The notes under the pieces were generated by a model that saw only the letters and a list, made by a program, of their open reading frames with translations, was not told the origin of the DNA and searched no databases. The translations under genes were made by a program, and so were the position numbers. Below are positions 44,980 through 54,628 of a stretch of 64,000 nucleotides of DNA, one piece after another (the first letter of the stretch is position 1; every line of letters begins with the position of its first letter). The DNA is from Hymenobacter monticola. Its GTDB lineage: Bacteria > Bacteroidota > Bacteroidia > Cytophagales > Hymenobacteraceae. The DNA lies in the NCBI RefSeq assembly GCF_022811645.1, contig NZ_CP094534.1, positions 868,001 through 932,000 on the forward strand. The letters are read 5' to 3'.

Positions 44980-45879
44980 TTACTGCGGCGAGCGGCCCAT
45001 CATGTGGCCGGCGTCCTGTGAGCGTATTTCGGTGTGGCCGTCCTTGCTGTGCTCCAGGTTCAGCTCGCCGTCGGGCTCTTTTTTCAGGTCGCTGGATACT
45101 TCGGCACCGGAGCTGCTCTTAGAAATGGTGACGCCGCCGTCGACGAAATAAATGGCGCCTGTAACGAAGCTGGCCTCGTCCGAAGCCAGAAACAGGTACA
45201 CGTTGGCCACTTCTTCGGGAGTGCCGCGGCGGCCCATGGGCACGCCCTCCACGGTTTGCTTTTCCATTTTCGAGGTCATGGGACCGGTTTCCTTGTGGGT
45301 CCAGGCCGTGTCGATGGGCCCAGGCCCGACGCAGTTGGCGCGCACCCCGTTCTTGGCCTGCTCGCCCGCAATGCCCTTAATGAAGGCGTGTACAAAGCCC
45401 TTGGTGCCGCCGTAGGGCGTGTTCATGGGCTCGCCCATCTGGCCGGCCTCGGAGCCGGCGGCTACGATGTTGCCGCGCGTTTTTTGCAGCTCGGGCAATG
45501 CGGCCCGGCTCATGTGGAAGGTGGTGTAGATGTTGTTCTTCACCATGTACTCAAACGCCTCAACCGGGTACTTGTCTAGCTCTTCGGCGGCGGGGAAGGC
45601 GCCGGCGTTGTTCACCAGCACGTCGAGCTTGCCGAACTGGCCCACGGCCGTTTGCACGCAGGCCAGCGCGGTAGCTTCGTGCGAGAGGTCGCCCTGGAAG
45701 GCCACGGCCCGGCCGCCGCTGGCCAGGATTTCGTTGGTCACCTGCTGCACGGGGTCCTCGGCAAAGCCGGCGACCACGACGGCCGCACCTTCTTGCGCAA
45801 ATTTTTTGGCGATGGCTTCGCCGATGCCCGCGCCGCCACCGGTCACGATGGCAACTTTGCCGCTGAGTCTGTTTGCCAT
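44980..45879 (-). CDS. SDR family oxidoreductase (glucose-dehydrogenase-like) with acidic tail
   Basis: 299 residues: classical SDR core (residues 1-250) with NAD(P) motif TGGGAGIG at 13-20, NNAGAFP, catalytic Ser in VAAGSEAG, Tyr and Lys in YGGTKG, and the C-terminal VDGG. It is closest to SDR subfamilies annotated as YghA or glucose 1-dehydrogenase. A 45-residue hydrophilic tail (KKEPDGELNLEHSKDGHTEI) follows the core, similar in style to general-stress proteins. The start at 45879 is followed by a perfect Rossmann start. Role is likely stress-related oxidation of a small carbonyl compound; substrate unknown. Confidence 0.9.
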   Translation of the reverse strand: MANRLSGKVAIVTGGGAGIGEAIAKKFAQEGAAVVVAGFAEDPVQQVTNEILASGGRAVAFQGDLSHEATALACVQTAVGQFGKLDVLVNNAGAFPAAEELDKYPVEAFEYMVKNNIYTTFHMSRAALPELQKTRGNIVAAGSEAGQMGEPMNTPYGGTKGFVHAFIKGIAGEQAKNGVRANCVGPGPIDTAWTHKETGPMTSKMEKQTVEGVPMGRRGTPEEVANVYLFLASDEASFVTGAIYFVDGGVTISKSSSGAEVSSDLKKEPDGELNLEHSKDGHTEIRSQDAGHMMGRSPQ

Positions 45880-45890
45880 GAAAATAAAAA

Positions 45891-45957
45891 GCCCAGTCTC
45901 CAGCTTGGGCCAGGGGTTAAGTGGAAAGGAAGGAAGGCCCGGGCTGGAGACTGGGCG
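45891..45957. repeat. Palindromic element upstream of the SDR gene
   Basis: Arms 45891-45911 (GCCCAGTCTCCAGC...) and 45937-45957 match as inverted copies at 19 of 21 positions, 25-base loop. It lies between the divergent starts of the SDR and GNAT genes, where it would be in both leaders or upstream of them. Confidence 0.85.
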
Positions 45958-46022
45958 GTATTTTCTTACCTTCTAAACCCGGGTTGGGTTACTACGGCCG
46001 CGCTTTTGCCGTACTTGCCTGC

Positions 46023-46580
46023 ATGCTGCCCCGCGCTCCGCTCCTCACCGCCCGCCTCTGCCTGCGCCCCTACGAACCGGCCGATGCTGAGGCCTTCTTC
46101 GCCCTGCTCCACGCCGACCGGGCGCGCTTCCAGCCCTCCTTCCCCGACCGCCTGCAGGCCGTGCGCACTCTGGCCGATGCTCAAACCCTCCTTGGCACCT
46201 TCGCCGACGACTGGCGCACGGGCCGCTTCTACGTGTTCGGCATCTGGGAGCGCGCCACTGAAGTGTACCTCGGCGACATCTGCATTATGCCCCAGCAAAA
46301 AGGCCAGGCCGAAATCGGCTACTACCTAGCCGCTGCCGCCGAGGGCCAGGGCTACGCCCGGGAGGCGTTAGTGGCTACTACTGCTTTTGGCTTTGAAGCC
46401 ATCGGCTGCCAACGCCTGCTGGTGCGCTGCTTCCTTAGCAACGAGAAAGGCCAGGCCGTGGCCCGCGCCGTGGGCTTCGCGCCCGAGCCGCCGCCCAAGC
46501 GCCCGCTCTGGTTCCGCAACTCGGACGCCCTCAGCCGCATCTGCCGCCTGTGGCTCACGCGCAAAGTGGAAGCAACCTAG
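46023..46580 (+). CDS. GNAT N-acetyltransferase (RimJ/RimL-like)
   Basis: 185 residues from the ATG at 46023; the frame upstream runs through the palindrome and lacks family features. The RimJ/RimL pattern is visible: LLTARLCLRPYEPADAEAFF at the start, RFYVFGIWERATEVYLGDIC, IGYYLAAAAEGQGYAREAL (acetyl-CoA loop QGYAxEAL), then FGFEAIGCQRLLVRCFLSNE and SNEKGQAVARAVGFAPE. It likely acetylates a ribosomal-protein or small-molecule amino group. The product's end is Trp/Arg-rich (ICRLWLTRKVEAT) and slightly longer than usual. No neighbour suggests a substrate. Confidence 0.88.
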   Translation: MLPRAPLLTARLCLRPYEPADAEAFFALLHADRARFQPSFPDRLQAVRTLADAQTLLGTFADDWRTGRFYVFGIWERATEVYLGDICIMPQQKGQAEIGYYLAAAAEGQGYAREALVATTAFGFEAIGCQRLLVRCFLSNEKGQAVARAVGFAPEPPPKRPLWFRNSDALSRICRLWLTRKVEAT

Positions 46581-46594
46581 GGCAACTCCGAGTT

Positions 46595-47848
46595 CTACTG
46601 CCCCACCCGCGCCCGCCGGCCGATGTTGCCCAGCAGCCATTCCTGCCGGAAATTGAAATACATGGCCAACGAATAATCAAGCGCGCCGCTGTTGAGGTCG
46701 TACACTGGCTCGACGCGCGCCGTGACGGCTGCCGCGTCCGAGATGCGGATGTCACGCATCAGGCGCACCATGATAATCTTGCGGTGGGGGTCCAGGAACC
46801 CGGGGTCCGACACCGTGCGCGAGGCGCTCTGGTAGAAATCGCCCCCCAGCGGCGAGAGGAAGCGCTGCCCCTGCCAATAGCTCACCATCACATCCAGAAT
46901 ACGGCTTTCAACGGTGCCGTTCAGGTACAGGCCCCAGCCGTTGCGAAACGGAAACTGCCCACGCGTGAACGAATAATCCTGGTAGCCCAGCACGTAGCCT
47001 TGGAAACGCACGGCCCGCACGGTGGGCCCTTGCAGTTGGTACCGCGTTTCCAGGCCCAGGGCGCCGTTGAATACGGTTTGCAGGGGCTTATCGAGCGTAT
47101 CAATCTGCCCGCCGTGGTGGATGGCCGTGAACTGGAACGGGATGGTGGTAGTCCAGCGGCTACCGTCGCGGCTGGTGCGGTAGCTGGTGCTCAGTCCGCC
47201 GGCCACCTCTTCTTGGTAGTTGCTGTAGCGGTACTGCTGGCGCTGCCAGTCCACCCACTGGTCGAGGAAAAACCGATTGGTGCGAATGACCGTCTGAATG
47301 CCTTCCTCCAACGGGTTTAGCATCACCCGCTCAAAGTTGAACATCGGCTCGATGTAATAGTGGTGCAGGTGCGGGCGGATGTTGCCGAAGATAAGCTGCT
47401 GCTTGCCGTGCGTCCAGGTGGCCCGGAAGGTGGGCCGCACCGCCCGCAACTGCGGGTTGCCGAAGTCTTTCCACAAAAACACGCCGCCTTCCAGCCGCAG
47501 GTTTTGCGACGGGTAATAAACCAATTGCGGGTTCAGGTGCGTGCCGTAGAGCGTGTAGCCGTCGATGATTTTGTTGAAATACTCGTTGTCCTTGAAGAAA
47601 ACGAAGGCATTGAGCGAAAGGCGCAGGTCGCCCTTGCGGAAGGTGTGCGCCCGGGTGTAGTCGGCTTTTTCCCAGGCGAGAGAATCAGGAGATAAGGCAG
47701 TGCTAATCTCGGCCGGGCGTCCCAGCGTATCACGCAACGCACCGGGCTCAGGACTGGTAAAGGCGCGGTTGTCCAGTTGGGCTTGGGCTGTTTCTACTCT
47801 AATTAGCAGAGCCACAACACCAACTAAAATTCTTAGATAATTCCTCAT
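46595..47848 (-). CDS. Hypothetical outer-membrane-like protein (417 aa)
   Basis: 417 residues from the ATG at 47848, where a signal peptide begins (YLRILVGVVALLIRVETAQA, cleaved near AQAQ). The frame is open for 20 more codons but that part is basic and unlike a signal. The sequence is rich in aromatic alternation (SLNAFVFFKDNEYF, LEGGVFLWKDFGNPQL, TRYQLQGPTVRAVRFQGYV), consistent with beta-barrel strands, and it ends in a Gln/Arg rather than an aromatic residue. No family name is recognised. It converges with the GNAT gene. Function unknown. Confidence 0.72.
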   Translation of the reverse strand: MRNYLRILVGVVALLIRVETAQAQLDNRAFTSPEPGALRDTLGRPAEISTALSPDSLAWEKADYTRAHTFRKGDLRLSLNAFVFFKDNEYFNKIIDGYTLYGTHLNPQLVYYPSQNLRLEGGVFLWKDFGNPQLRAVRPTFRATWTHGKQQLIFGNIRPHLHHYYIEPMFNFERVMLNPLEEGIQTVIRTNRFFLDQWVDWQRQQYRYSNYQEEVAGGLSTSYRTSRDGSRWTTTIPFQFTAIHHGGQIDTLDKPLQTVFNGALGLETRYQLQGPTVRAVRFQGYVLGYQDYSFTRGQFPFRNGWGLYLNGTVESRILDVMVSYWQGQRFLSPLGGDFYQSASRTVSDPGFLDPHRKIIMVRLMRDIRISDAAAVTARVEPVYDLNSGALDYSLAMYFNFRQEWLLGNIGRRARVGQ

Positions 47849-48014
47849 ATATTTCCGCTTTCTGCGGCACGATTCCGGTGGGCGCTGTGTTAGAAAAAGC
47901 CGTCGCAAAAGGGGCTATTCGGAGGATTTACCAAAGAATAGATTTATCTGATTGCCACGTCGCCAAAACCCTTAACTTTACCAAACCTAATTCCTTTTTC
48001 CCAATCACCCCCCA

Positions 48015-49130
48015 ATGGCACTAGCTACCAAAGCGGCTCCGAAAGCCGACAAAGTTGAAAAAGCGGAGCGAGGCGACATGAACGTCGCCGCCGAAAAAAT
48101 GAAAGCCCTCCAGCTCACGCTCGACAAGCTGGACAAAGCCTACGGCAAGGGCACAGTGATGAAGCTCAGCGACCAGAAGGTGGGCGACATTCCGGCTAAC
48201 AGCACGGGTTCGCTTTCGCTCGACATTGCCCTCGGCATTGGCGGGTTGCCCAAAGGCCGCATCGTCGAAATCTACGGGCCGGAATCGTCGGGTAAAACCA
48301 CGCTCACCCTGCACGCCATTGCCGAAGCCCAGAAGGCCGGCGGCATGGCCGCCTTTATCGACGCCGAACACGCGTTTGACCCCATCTACGCCCAAAAACT
48401 GGGCATCGACACCGCCAACCTGCTCATCGCTCAGCCCGACAACGGCGAGCAAGCCCTCGAAATCGCCGACCAGCTGATTTCCTCGGGTGCCGTTGACATC
48501 TGCGTGATTGACTCCGTGGCCGCCCTCGTGCCGAAAGGCGAACTCGAAGGCGACATGGGCGACTCAAAAGTGGGCCTGCACGCCCGCCTCATGAGCCAGG
48601 CCCTGCGCAAGCTCACCGGCACCATCAACAAAACCGGCTGCTTGTGCATCTTCATCAACCAGCTGCGCGAGAAGATTGGTGTGATGTTCGGTTCGCCCGA
48701 AACCACCACCGGTGGTAACGCCCTGAAATTCTATGCTTCCGTGCGCCTCGACATCCGTCGCATCGGCCAAATCAAGGAAGACAAAGACAACGTGACCGGC
48801 AACCGCACCAAGGTGAAGGTGGTGAAGAACAAAGTGGCCCCGCCCTTCAAGGTGGTCGAGTTCGACATCATCTACGGCCAGGGCATCTCGAAAGTCGGTG
48901 AGATTGTGGACCTCGGCGTCGACATGGGCATCATTGCCAAGTCGGGCTCGTGGTTCAGCTACGGCGACCAGAAAATCGGCCAGGGCCGCGAAGCGGTGAA
49001 GACTTTGCTGCTCGACAACCCCGAACTGGCCGACGAAATCGAACAGAAAATCCGTACCATGGCCAAGGGCGACGTAGACGTCATCCCCGTAGACATGGCC
49101 GGCCCCGAAGACGGCGAAGACACGCTGTAA
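48015..49130 (+). CDS. recA: Recombinase RecA
   Basis: Strand-exchange protein and SOS co-protease. 371 residues with an N-terminal extension of about 20 Ala/Lys-rich residues beyond the usual start ([20 protein letters not shown]). Walker [10 protein letters not shown] near 88-96, [17 protein letters not shown], Walker [11 protein letters not shown], and the L2 loop ([22 protein letters not shown]) are all standard. No LexA-type box was seen upstream; the nearest -7-like element is TAACTTTA at 47973, a near match. The C-terminus ends acidic ([10 protein letters not shown]), as in other RecAs. A strong terminator follows. Confidence 0.98.
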   Translation: MALATKAAPKADKVEKAERGDMNVAAEKMKALQLTLDKLDKAYGKGTVMKLSDQKVGDIPANSTGSLSLDIALGIGGLPKGRIVEIYGPESSGKTTLTLHAIAEAQKAGGMAAFIDAEHAFDPIYAQKLGIDTANLLIAQPDNGEQALEIADQLISSGAVDICVIDSVAALVPKGELEGDMGDSKVGLHARLMSQALRKLTGTINKTGCLCIFINQLREKIGVMFGSPETTTGGNALKFYASVRLDIRRIGQIKEDKDNVTGNRTKVKVVKNKVAPPFKVVEFDIIYGQGISKVGEIVDLGVDMGIIAKSGSWFSYGDQKIGQGREAVKTLLLDNPELADEIEQKIRTMAKGDVDVIPVDMAGPEDGEDTL

Positions 49131-49153
49131 TCGAGCCGAAAACAGTCAAAGAG

Positions 49154-49186
49154 AAAGCCCGTTGCCTTGTGCAACGGGCTTTTTTT
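49154..49186 (+). terminator. Rho-independent terminator after recA
   Basis: Stem AAAGCCCGTTGC/GCAACGGGCTTT, loop CTTGT, followed by T residues. Confidence 0.9.
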
Positions 49187-49193
49187 ACGTCCG

Positions 49194-49201
49194 TATCTTT
49201 G
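49194..49201 (+). promoter_or_regulatory. Bacteroidota -7 promoter element (TATCTTTG)
   Basis: Exact TAnnTTTG immediately after the recA terminator and 63 bases before the DUF3108 gene. Confidence 0.6.
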
Positions 49202-49264
49202 AGGATGCTTGGGCTGGCATTGCGTTTGTCTAGGGCTCCAATCGTTACCTCTACTTATCCCGTT

Positions 49265-50080
49265 ATGAACCGCCGCTGGCTTCTTTTTACTCCTGCTATC
49301 CTGTTTGTACTTGCGTCGGCGCAGCTCGCGCTGGGCCCCGGCGATGCCGTGCGCCACGTGCCGCAAAGCAGCTTCGGTCGCGGCGAAACCATCAAGTACA
49401 CCGTGCATTACGGCCTCATCAACGGCGGCGAGGCTACCGTGGAAACCGCCGGCGGCCTAGAGCGTGTGAACGACAGGCCCTGCTACAAGGCCACCGTGAG
49501 CGGCAAAACCACCGGCTCGTTCGACTTTTTCCTGCGCATCCGCGACCAGTGGCGCGCCTACATCGACACCACCAGCATCCTGCCCCTGCGCGCCCAGCGC
49601 GAGATTGCCGAAAAAAACTACCGCAAAAAGGAAACCGTCGAGTTCGACCACCTGCACGACGTGGCCGAAGTGACCGACCACACCCACAACAACGCCCGCT
49701 CCACGGTGAAAGTGGCCAACAACTCGCTGGAGCTGGTGAGCGGCTTCTACTACCTGCGCACCCTCAACTTCGACCGCATGCGCGTGGGCGATGTGGTGCG
49801 CGTGCCGGGCTATTTCGATGGTGAAAACTTCATGCTGGAAGTGACCTTTAAGGGGCGCGAGGTGGTGGAAACCAAGGCCGGCGATGTGCGCGCCTTCAAG
49901 CTGGTGCCCAAGATGCCGAACAACAAGCTGTTTCGGGGCGAAAACGCCATCTCCGTATATTTCTCCGACGACCGCAACAAGATTCCGGTGCTGTTTCAGG
50001 CCGAGATGTTTGTGGGCACCGTAAAGGTGGACATGTCGGGCTACAAAGGCTTGAAATGGAAGCTGAACATGGTTAATTAG
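49265..50080 (+). CDS. DUF3108 domain protein
   Basis: 271 residues from the ATG at 49265, where a signal peptide begins (RWLLFTPAILFVLASAQLA). Other ATG or GTG codons 14-105 codons upstream lie before or inside recA and its terminator, so are rejected. The DUF3108 pattern is clear: RGETIKYTVHYGLINGGEAT, YKATVSGKTTGSFDFFLRI, QREIAEKNYRKKETVEF, and later VFFSDD-type NAISVYFSDDRNKIPV. The protein is predicted to be a periplasmic beta-strand-rich protein of unknown role. The neighbouring 50156 gene codes for a membrane protein 75 bases downstream and may share its transcript. Confidence 0.88.
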   Translation: MNRRWLLFTPAILFVLASAQLALGPGDAVRHVPQSSFGRGETIKYTVHYGLINGGEATVETAGGLERVNDRPCYKATVSGKTTGSFDFFLRIRDQWRAYIDTTSILPLRAQREIAEKNYRKKETVEFDHLHDVAEVTDHTHNNARSTVKVANNSLELVSGFYYLRTLNFDRMRVGDVVRVPGYFDGENFMLEVTFKGREVVETKAGDVRAFKLVPKMPNNKLFRGENAISVYFSDDRNKIPVLFQAEMFVGTVKVDMSGYKGLKWKLNMVN

Positions 50081-50155
50081 CGGGCGGAGTAGCACCGCTA
50101 CTCTGTTCTTACCTGTTTGTGCTTCCGTCCCAGTGGCGGCACTCCGGCCGCCCGC

Positions 50156-50830
50156 ATGGATGCTCTCCCCTATTTTCTGCTGCATTTTGCCGTGGTGCCC
50201 GTTGCGGCCGCGGTGGCGGTGGGCCTGGGACGGTTCCGTCGGCTTGGCACTACCCAGCGCTATCTGCTTGCGCTGTGCTTGCTGGCTTTGCTGATGGAGG
50301 TGATTAGCCGGGTGCTTGCTTATTACAAGCAGCCCAACTTGTTTCTGGCCCCCGTTGATGCGGTGATTGAGTTGGTGCTGCTCGGGCTGATTTACCGGCG
50401 GGAGCTGCGGCCGGCCGGCATCAGCCGCCTTATTCCGTGGCTCCTGGGCGGGTTTGTGCTGGGCTCGGCGCTGGCTTACTCGCCAAGCGCTGACAAGCCT
50501 CAGTTCAGCCCGGTGCAGCACTTCATCGAGTGCCTGCTGGTGCTGGCCTTCGTGGGCTTTTACTTTCACCGCGAGCTCAACCGCCGGCACAACATCGGCC
50601 GGCTGGAGTGCGAGCCCATCTTCTGGATTTCGACCGGGCTGCTGCTCTACTTCCTCAGCAACATGTTGCTTTTTCTGGCCAGCAACTACCTGCTCACGCT
50701 TTCCAAAGAGATGAATGTGCAGGTGTGGGCCGCCCATGCGCTGCTGTACATGTTTCTGAACGTCATGTACGCCCTGGCCTTGTGGCTGCCCGAGCACCGC
50801 CCGGCCCCGCCACAGGTCACACAATCGTAA
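50156..50830 (+). CDS. Multi-pass membrane protein, family not recognised
   Basis: 224 residues from the ATG at 50156; earlier in-frame codons read through the non-coding leader. Seven hydrophobic segments are seen: LPYFLLHFAVVPVAAAVAVG, YLLALCLLALLMEVISRVL, NLFLAPVDAVIELVLLGLIY, LIPWLLGGFVLGSALAY, CLLVLAFVGFYFH, PIFWISTGLLLYFLSNMLLF and AHALLYMFLNVMYALALWL. No signature motif is visible. It sits between DUF3108 and a two-component response regulator. A seven-helix sensor or transporter component is possible; nothing in the sequence decides it. Confidence 0.7.
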   Translation: MDALPYFLLHFAVVPVAAAVAVGLGRFRRLGTTQRYLLALCLLALLMEVISRVLAYYKQPNLFLAPVDAVIELVLLGLIYRRELRPAGISRLIPWLLGGFVLGSALAYSPSADKPQFSPVQHFIECLLVLAFVGFYFHRELNRRHNIGRLECEPIFWISTGLLLYFLSNMLLFLASNYLLTLSKEMNVQVWAAHALLYMFLNVMYALALWLPEHRPAPPQVTQS

Positions 50831-50854
50831 CATCGCCCCGGCGTCATCGGGCGG

Positions 50855-50862
50855 TACTTTTG
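50855..50862 (+). promoter_or_regulatory. Bacteroidota -7 promoter element (TACTTTTG)
   Basis: Exact TAnnTTTG match 38 bases upstream of the response regulator's GTG start. Confidence 0.6.
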
Positions 50863-50900
50863 CGGAAACATTCCCTCGCTTCACTTTAGCCCCAACCGCC

Positions 50901-51596
<696 letters not shown>

Positions 51597-51601
51597 GCAG
51601 A

Positions 51602-51640
51602 CGCCGCCGCTCGTGGTTTTCGTGCCCACGAGCGGCGGCG
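51602..51640 (+). terminator. Hairpin after the response regulator
   Basis: Perfect 15-base stem (CGCCGCCGCTCGTGG with complement at 51626-51640), nine-base loop. It has no T-tract, so it may act as an mRNA 3' stabiliser or a factor-dependent terminator. Confidence 0.65.
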
Positions 51641-51663
51641 CAGCATTTCATGTGGTCCCAGGA

Positions 51664-52254
51664 CTATTCTTTTGACTGGCCGAAGGCGTAGCCAATCGAC
51701 AGCCCGGGGCGCAGTTCCAGGCCGACTATTCCGCCGCGAATATCCAGCGTTCCCTGGTTGTCGTCCAGATTGTCAACTTTCCCACCGGCATACCCTACCC
51801 CCACAAACGGCTCGATGCTGAAGTGGCCGCTAATAATGCCCTGCCACCCCAACACGGCCCCGCCGCCGAAGGTGGTCAGCTTAGCCTTGTCCTGGCGGGG
51901 TGCATTGGACAGAAACGTGGAGGTTTCGGTAAAATCGAAATGCTGAAAACGCAGGTAGGGCCCAATAAAAAAGCCCCTCAATGCCTCAGTGCCGGGGTGA
52001 AACCGATATTCGCCGGTCAGACCAAAACCTTTGAATTGGGTTTCGGAAGCCAGCGGTCCGGAATGCTTGTCTTTGTAATTGGTGACGAAAAGGCCCAGAT
52101 TGAGGCTCTTGTCAACGGCCAGCTCATGCTCTCAAAATACGGAGCCGGTCTGCACCGCCAGGCTCAAGGCGTTAATTTTGATGACGTTGGTTTGTGCCTG
52201 AACCGCCCCGGCGCTGGCGAATAAAACGGCAGATAAGAGTAGTGTTTTTTTCAT
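51664..52254 (-). pseudogene. Outer-membrane beta-barrel protein with premature stop
   Basis: Reading from the ATG at 52254 gives a good signal peptide (KKTLLLSAVLFASAGAVQAQ), then TNVIKINALSLAVQTGSVF, and a TGA at codon 41 (52132-52134). The same frame continues after the stop with no break (EHELAVDKSLNLGLFVTNYK, then FKGFGLTGEYRFHPG, LRGFFIGPYLRFQHFDF, WQGIISGHFSIEPFVGVGYA, GLSIGYAFGQ) to the stop at 51664, for 196 codons. Product resembles the DUF3575/OmpA-barrel-like outer-membrane proteins. Either a real nonsense mutation or a sequencing error; a TGG at that position would repair it with one base. The gene lies opposite in strand between the response regulator and its kinase. Confidence 0.8.
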
Positions 52255-52343
52255 TAAATTGAATGGTTGGTAGACCGGGCAATGGCTCCGGAAGCTTAAA
52301 AGTATGGATTAGTCTCCCAAGTCCATCCTTTTCATATTTGCGC

Positions 52344-53408
52344 ATGAATCTCTCCTCCCGCACCATTGCCATTCTCATTGCGCTGCTGGTGGCCGGCGTA
52401 CTAACTACTTATGCCCGCATTGGCCCCACGCTGCCGTTTCGAGAGGCGTTTCTGGCGGCGGGCGTCACGGTAGCGGCGTGTTTCCTGCTGGTGTACCTGT
52501 CGTTCGAAGCGCTGATTTTTCGGGAAATAAACGGCATCTACGCGGGCTTGGAGCACATCAAACGCAAGGAGTTTAAGAAGCTGAGCGCCAAGTTCCTGTT
52601 TCGGCCCGAGCCGGTGAAGCGCGTGCGGGACGAAATCCTGCAAATGGCCGAGCGCCGCCAGCAGGAGCTCGACGAGTTGGTACGCCTACAAGCCCTGCGC
52701 CGTGAGTTTCTGGCCGATGTGTCGCACGAGCTGAAAACGCCCTTGTTTGCCGCGCAGGGCTTCGTGCACACTATTCTGGACGACGAGGATGACGACATCG
52801 ACCTGGCCACACGCCGCAAATTCCTGAGCAAAGCTGCCGCCAGCCTCGATACCCTCAATGCACTGGTGCAGGACTTGGTCACCATCGCGCAGCTCGAAAA
52901 GGGCGTGGTGCGCATGCGCCGCCAGCGCTTCGACCTCATTGTGCTGGTGCGCGAGATATTTGAGTTGCTGGAGCAGCAGGCGGCCCGGCGCGGCACCACG
53001 GTCGAGTTGTTTCCGCCCAGCCTGCCCGAATCAGGCCTGCTGGTCATTGCTGACCGCAACCGCATCCGCCAGGTGCTTATCAACCTGATTGACAACGCGA
53101 TTAAGTACGGCCGTGACCGTGGCCGCGTGGTGGTGGCCCTGATAGAAGGCAGCCGCGGCGTGCGCATTGCCGTGCGCGACGACGGCAGCGGCATCGCCCC
53201 CGAGCACCAAAACCGCATCTTCGAGCGCTTCTACCGCATCGACAAAAGCCGTTCGCGCGAGTCGGGCGGCTCGGGGTTGGGCCTGGCTATTAGTAAGCAT
53301 ATCGTGGAGGCGCACAAGTCGACTATCAAGGTGAAAAGCACGGTGGGAGAAGGCACCACGTTGGAGTTCAAGCTGAGCAAGCCCAAGAGCGGCCCGGTGG
53401 GTAGCTAG
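52344..53408 (+). CDS. Sensor histidine kinase (PhoR-like)
   Basis: 354 residues from the ATG at 52344. Two transmembrane helices near the start (TIAILIALLVAGVLTTY and FLAAGVTVAACFLLVYLSF), a short HAMP-like or juxtamembrane linker, the dimerisation domain with the phosphoaccepting His near residue 129 (DVSHELKTPLF), and the ATPase domain: N-box LINLIDNAIKYG, G1 VRDDGSGIAPEH, F-box FERFYRIDKSRS, G2 GSGLGLAISKHIVEAH. The periplasmic loop is very short, so sensing is likely within the membrane. It should phosphorylate the regulator at 50901, from which it is separated by the pseudogene. Confidence 0.93.
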   Translation: MNLSSRTIAILIALLVAGVLTTYARIGPTLPFREAFLAAGVTVAACFLLVYLSFEALIFREINGIYAGLEHIKRKEFKKLSAKFLFRPEPVKRVRDEILQMAERRQQELDELVRLQALRREFLADVSHELKTPLFAAQGFVHTILDDEDDDIDLATRRKFLSKAAASLDTLNALVQDLVTIAQLEKGVVRMRRQRFDLIVLVREIFELLEQQAARRGTTVELFPPSLPESGLLVIADRNRIRQVLINLIDNAIKYGRDRGRVVVALIEGSRGVRIAVRDDGSGIAPEHQNRIFERFYRIDKSRSRESGGSGLGLAISKHIVEAHKSTIKVKSTVGEGTTLEFKLSKPKSGPVGS

Positions 53409-53440
53409 CGTAATTCAATAAAAGATTCTAGCCTACTGGT

Positions 53441-53845
53441 ATGCAAACAGGCATTCGCTATCTAGCAGAAGACGATACCTACAAAGTGTATTCTTTGTAC
53501 GAAAGCGTGTACCTAAAAACGAAAGCAACTAGCCAGAAGCTCAGCGAAGCGGAGAAGGGGGATTTGCCTATTGCTTGGCATTACGGCGACCCGGCAGCAG
53601 CTATTCTCTTGTATTCAGGAAACCACGTTGTGGTGGTAGGCTGCGGCATTACGATTTATGATATCAAGCAACAGCTTGAAACGACGATGCTTGATGCGCC
53701 TGATAACATATGGTGGACGGATGGCCTGTATCAAGACGGAGCCGATGAGCCGACGGAATGCCGCTTTGTGAGCTTGCACGAAAATGGCGGCCTGCGCGTA
53801 TTCAAGCTTAATGCGCTAACTCAGGAAGTACAATTACTGCCCTGA
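53441..53845 (+). CDS. Hypothetical protein (134 aa), lower GC
   Basis: 134 residues, no signal peptide: MQTGIRYLAEDDTYKVYSLYES, quoted in part, with a beta-rich middle (DPAAAILLYSGNHVVVVGCG) and an ending rich in charged and aromatic residues. Codon use is less GC-rich than the surrounding genes (many AAA, GAA, TTT codons), which suggests a more recent arrival. It lies 32 bases after the kinase gene on the same strand, possibly by accident. No family recognised. Confidence 0.6.
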   Translation: MQTGIRYLAEDDTYKVYSLYESVYLKTKATSQKLSEAEKGDLPIAWHYGDPAAAILLYSGNHVVVVGCGITIYDIKQQLETTMLDAPDNIWWTDGLYQDGADEPTECRFVSLHENGGLRVFKLNALTQEVQLLP

Positions 53846-53897
53846 AGTACGCCTACAAACCTATCGCCCACCCGTAGCCGTACCTTTACGGCTGCCT

Positions 53898-54611
53898 ATG
53901 AAGCTTCCGAATTTCTCCGACCTCGTCATTTTTGAAAACGACGACTACCTCGTCGTCAACAAGCCGCCGTTTCTGGCCACGCTCGACGAGCGGGTGGGCG
54001 GCGCGCCCAACATGCTGCGCCTAGCGCGCCAGCACCACGACGACATCCAGGCCGCCCACCGCCTCGACCGCGAAACCAGCGGCGCCCTGGCCTTCGCCAA
54101 AAACCCCGAAGCCTACCGTCACCTCGCCATGCAGTTCGAAAACCGCGAGGTGAAAAAGCAGTACCACGCCGTGGTGTGGGGCACGCCGCAGCTGCAGGAC
54201 GAAGTGGTGGAGCGCAACATCGAAACCACGAGCCGGGGCAAGGCCCGCCTCGCCTTCAAAGGCAAGCCCGCCGAAACGCACTTCACCACTCTTGAAACTT
54301 ACGCCCGCCACGCCCTGATGCTGTGCGAGCCCGTGACGGGCCGCATGCACCAGATTCGCCTGCATCTCATGTACCTGCAGGCCCCCATTGTGGGCGATAA
54401 GGACTACGGCGGCGAAGACTTCTACCTGTCGTCGCTGAAGAAGAAATTCAACATGAAGGAAGGCGAGGAAGAGCAGCCGTTCATCAAGCGCTTTGCGTTG
54501 CACGCCCTTAAGCTGCAATTCACCGGCCTGAATGGCGAGGAAATTTCCGTGGAAGCTCCCTACCCGAAGGATTTTCGGGTACTGGTGGAGGTGCTAGGCC
54601 AGAACCGATAA
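53898..54611 (+). CDS. RluA-family pseudouridine synthase
   Basis: 237 residues. Starts with the short lead MKLPNFSDLVIFENDDYLV, quoted in part, and has the RluA catalytic motif AAHRLDRETSGALAFAK with the catalytic Asp at residue 57. Other family motifs are EVKKQYHAVVWG, TGRMHQIRLHLMYLQAPIVGD and ALHALKLQFTG. No S4 domain precedes the catalytic domain, which points to the small RluA/TruC-type clade. The RNA target (rRNA or tRNA position) cannot be told. A near -7 element (TACCTTTA) lies 15 bases upstream. Confidence 0.92.
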   Translation: MKLPNFSDLVIFENDDYLVVNKPPFLATLDERVGGAPNMLRLARQHHDDIQAAHRLDRETSGALAFAKNPEAYRHLAMQFENREVKKQYHAVVWGTPQLQDEVVERNIETTSRGKARLAFKGKPAETHFTTLETYARHALMLCEPVTGRMHQIRLHLMYLQAPIVGDKDYGGEDFYLSSLKKKFNMKEGEEEQPFIKRFALHALKLQFTGLNGEEISVEAPYPKDFRVLVEVLGQNR

Positions 54612-54628
54612 TTATACCTTGAATTCGT

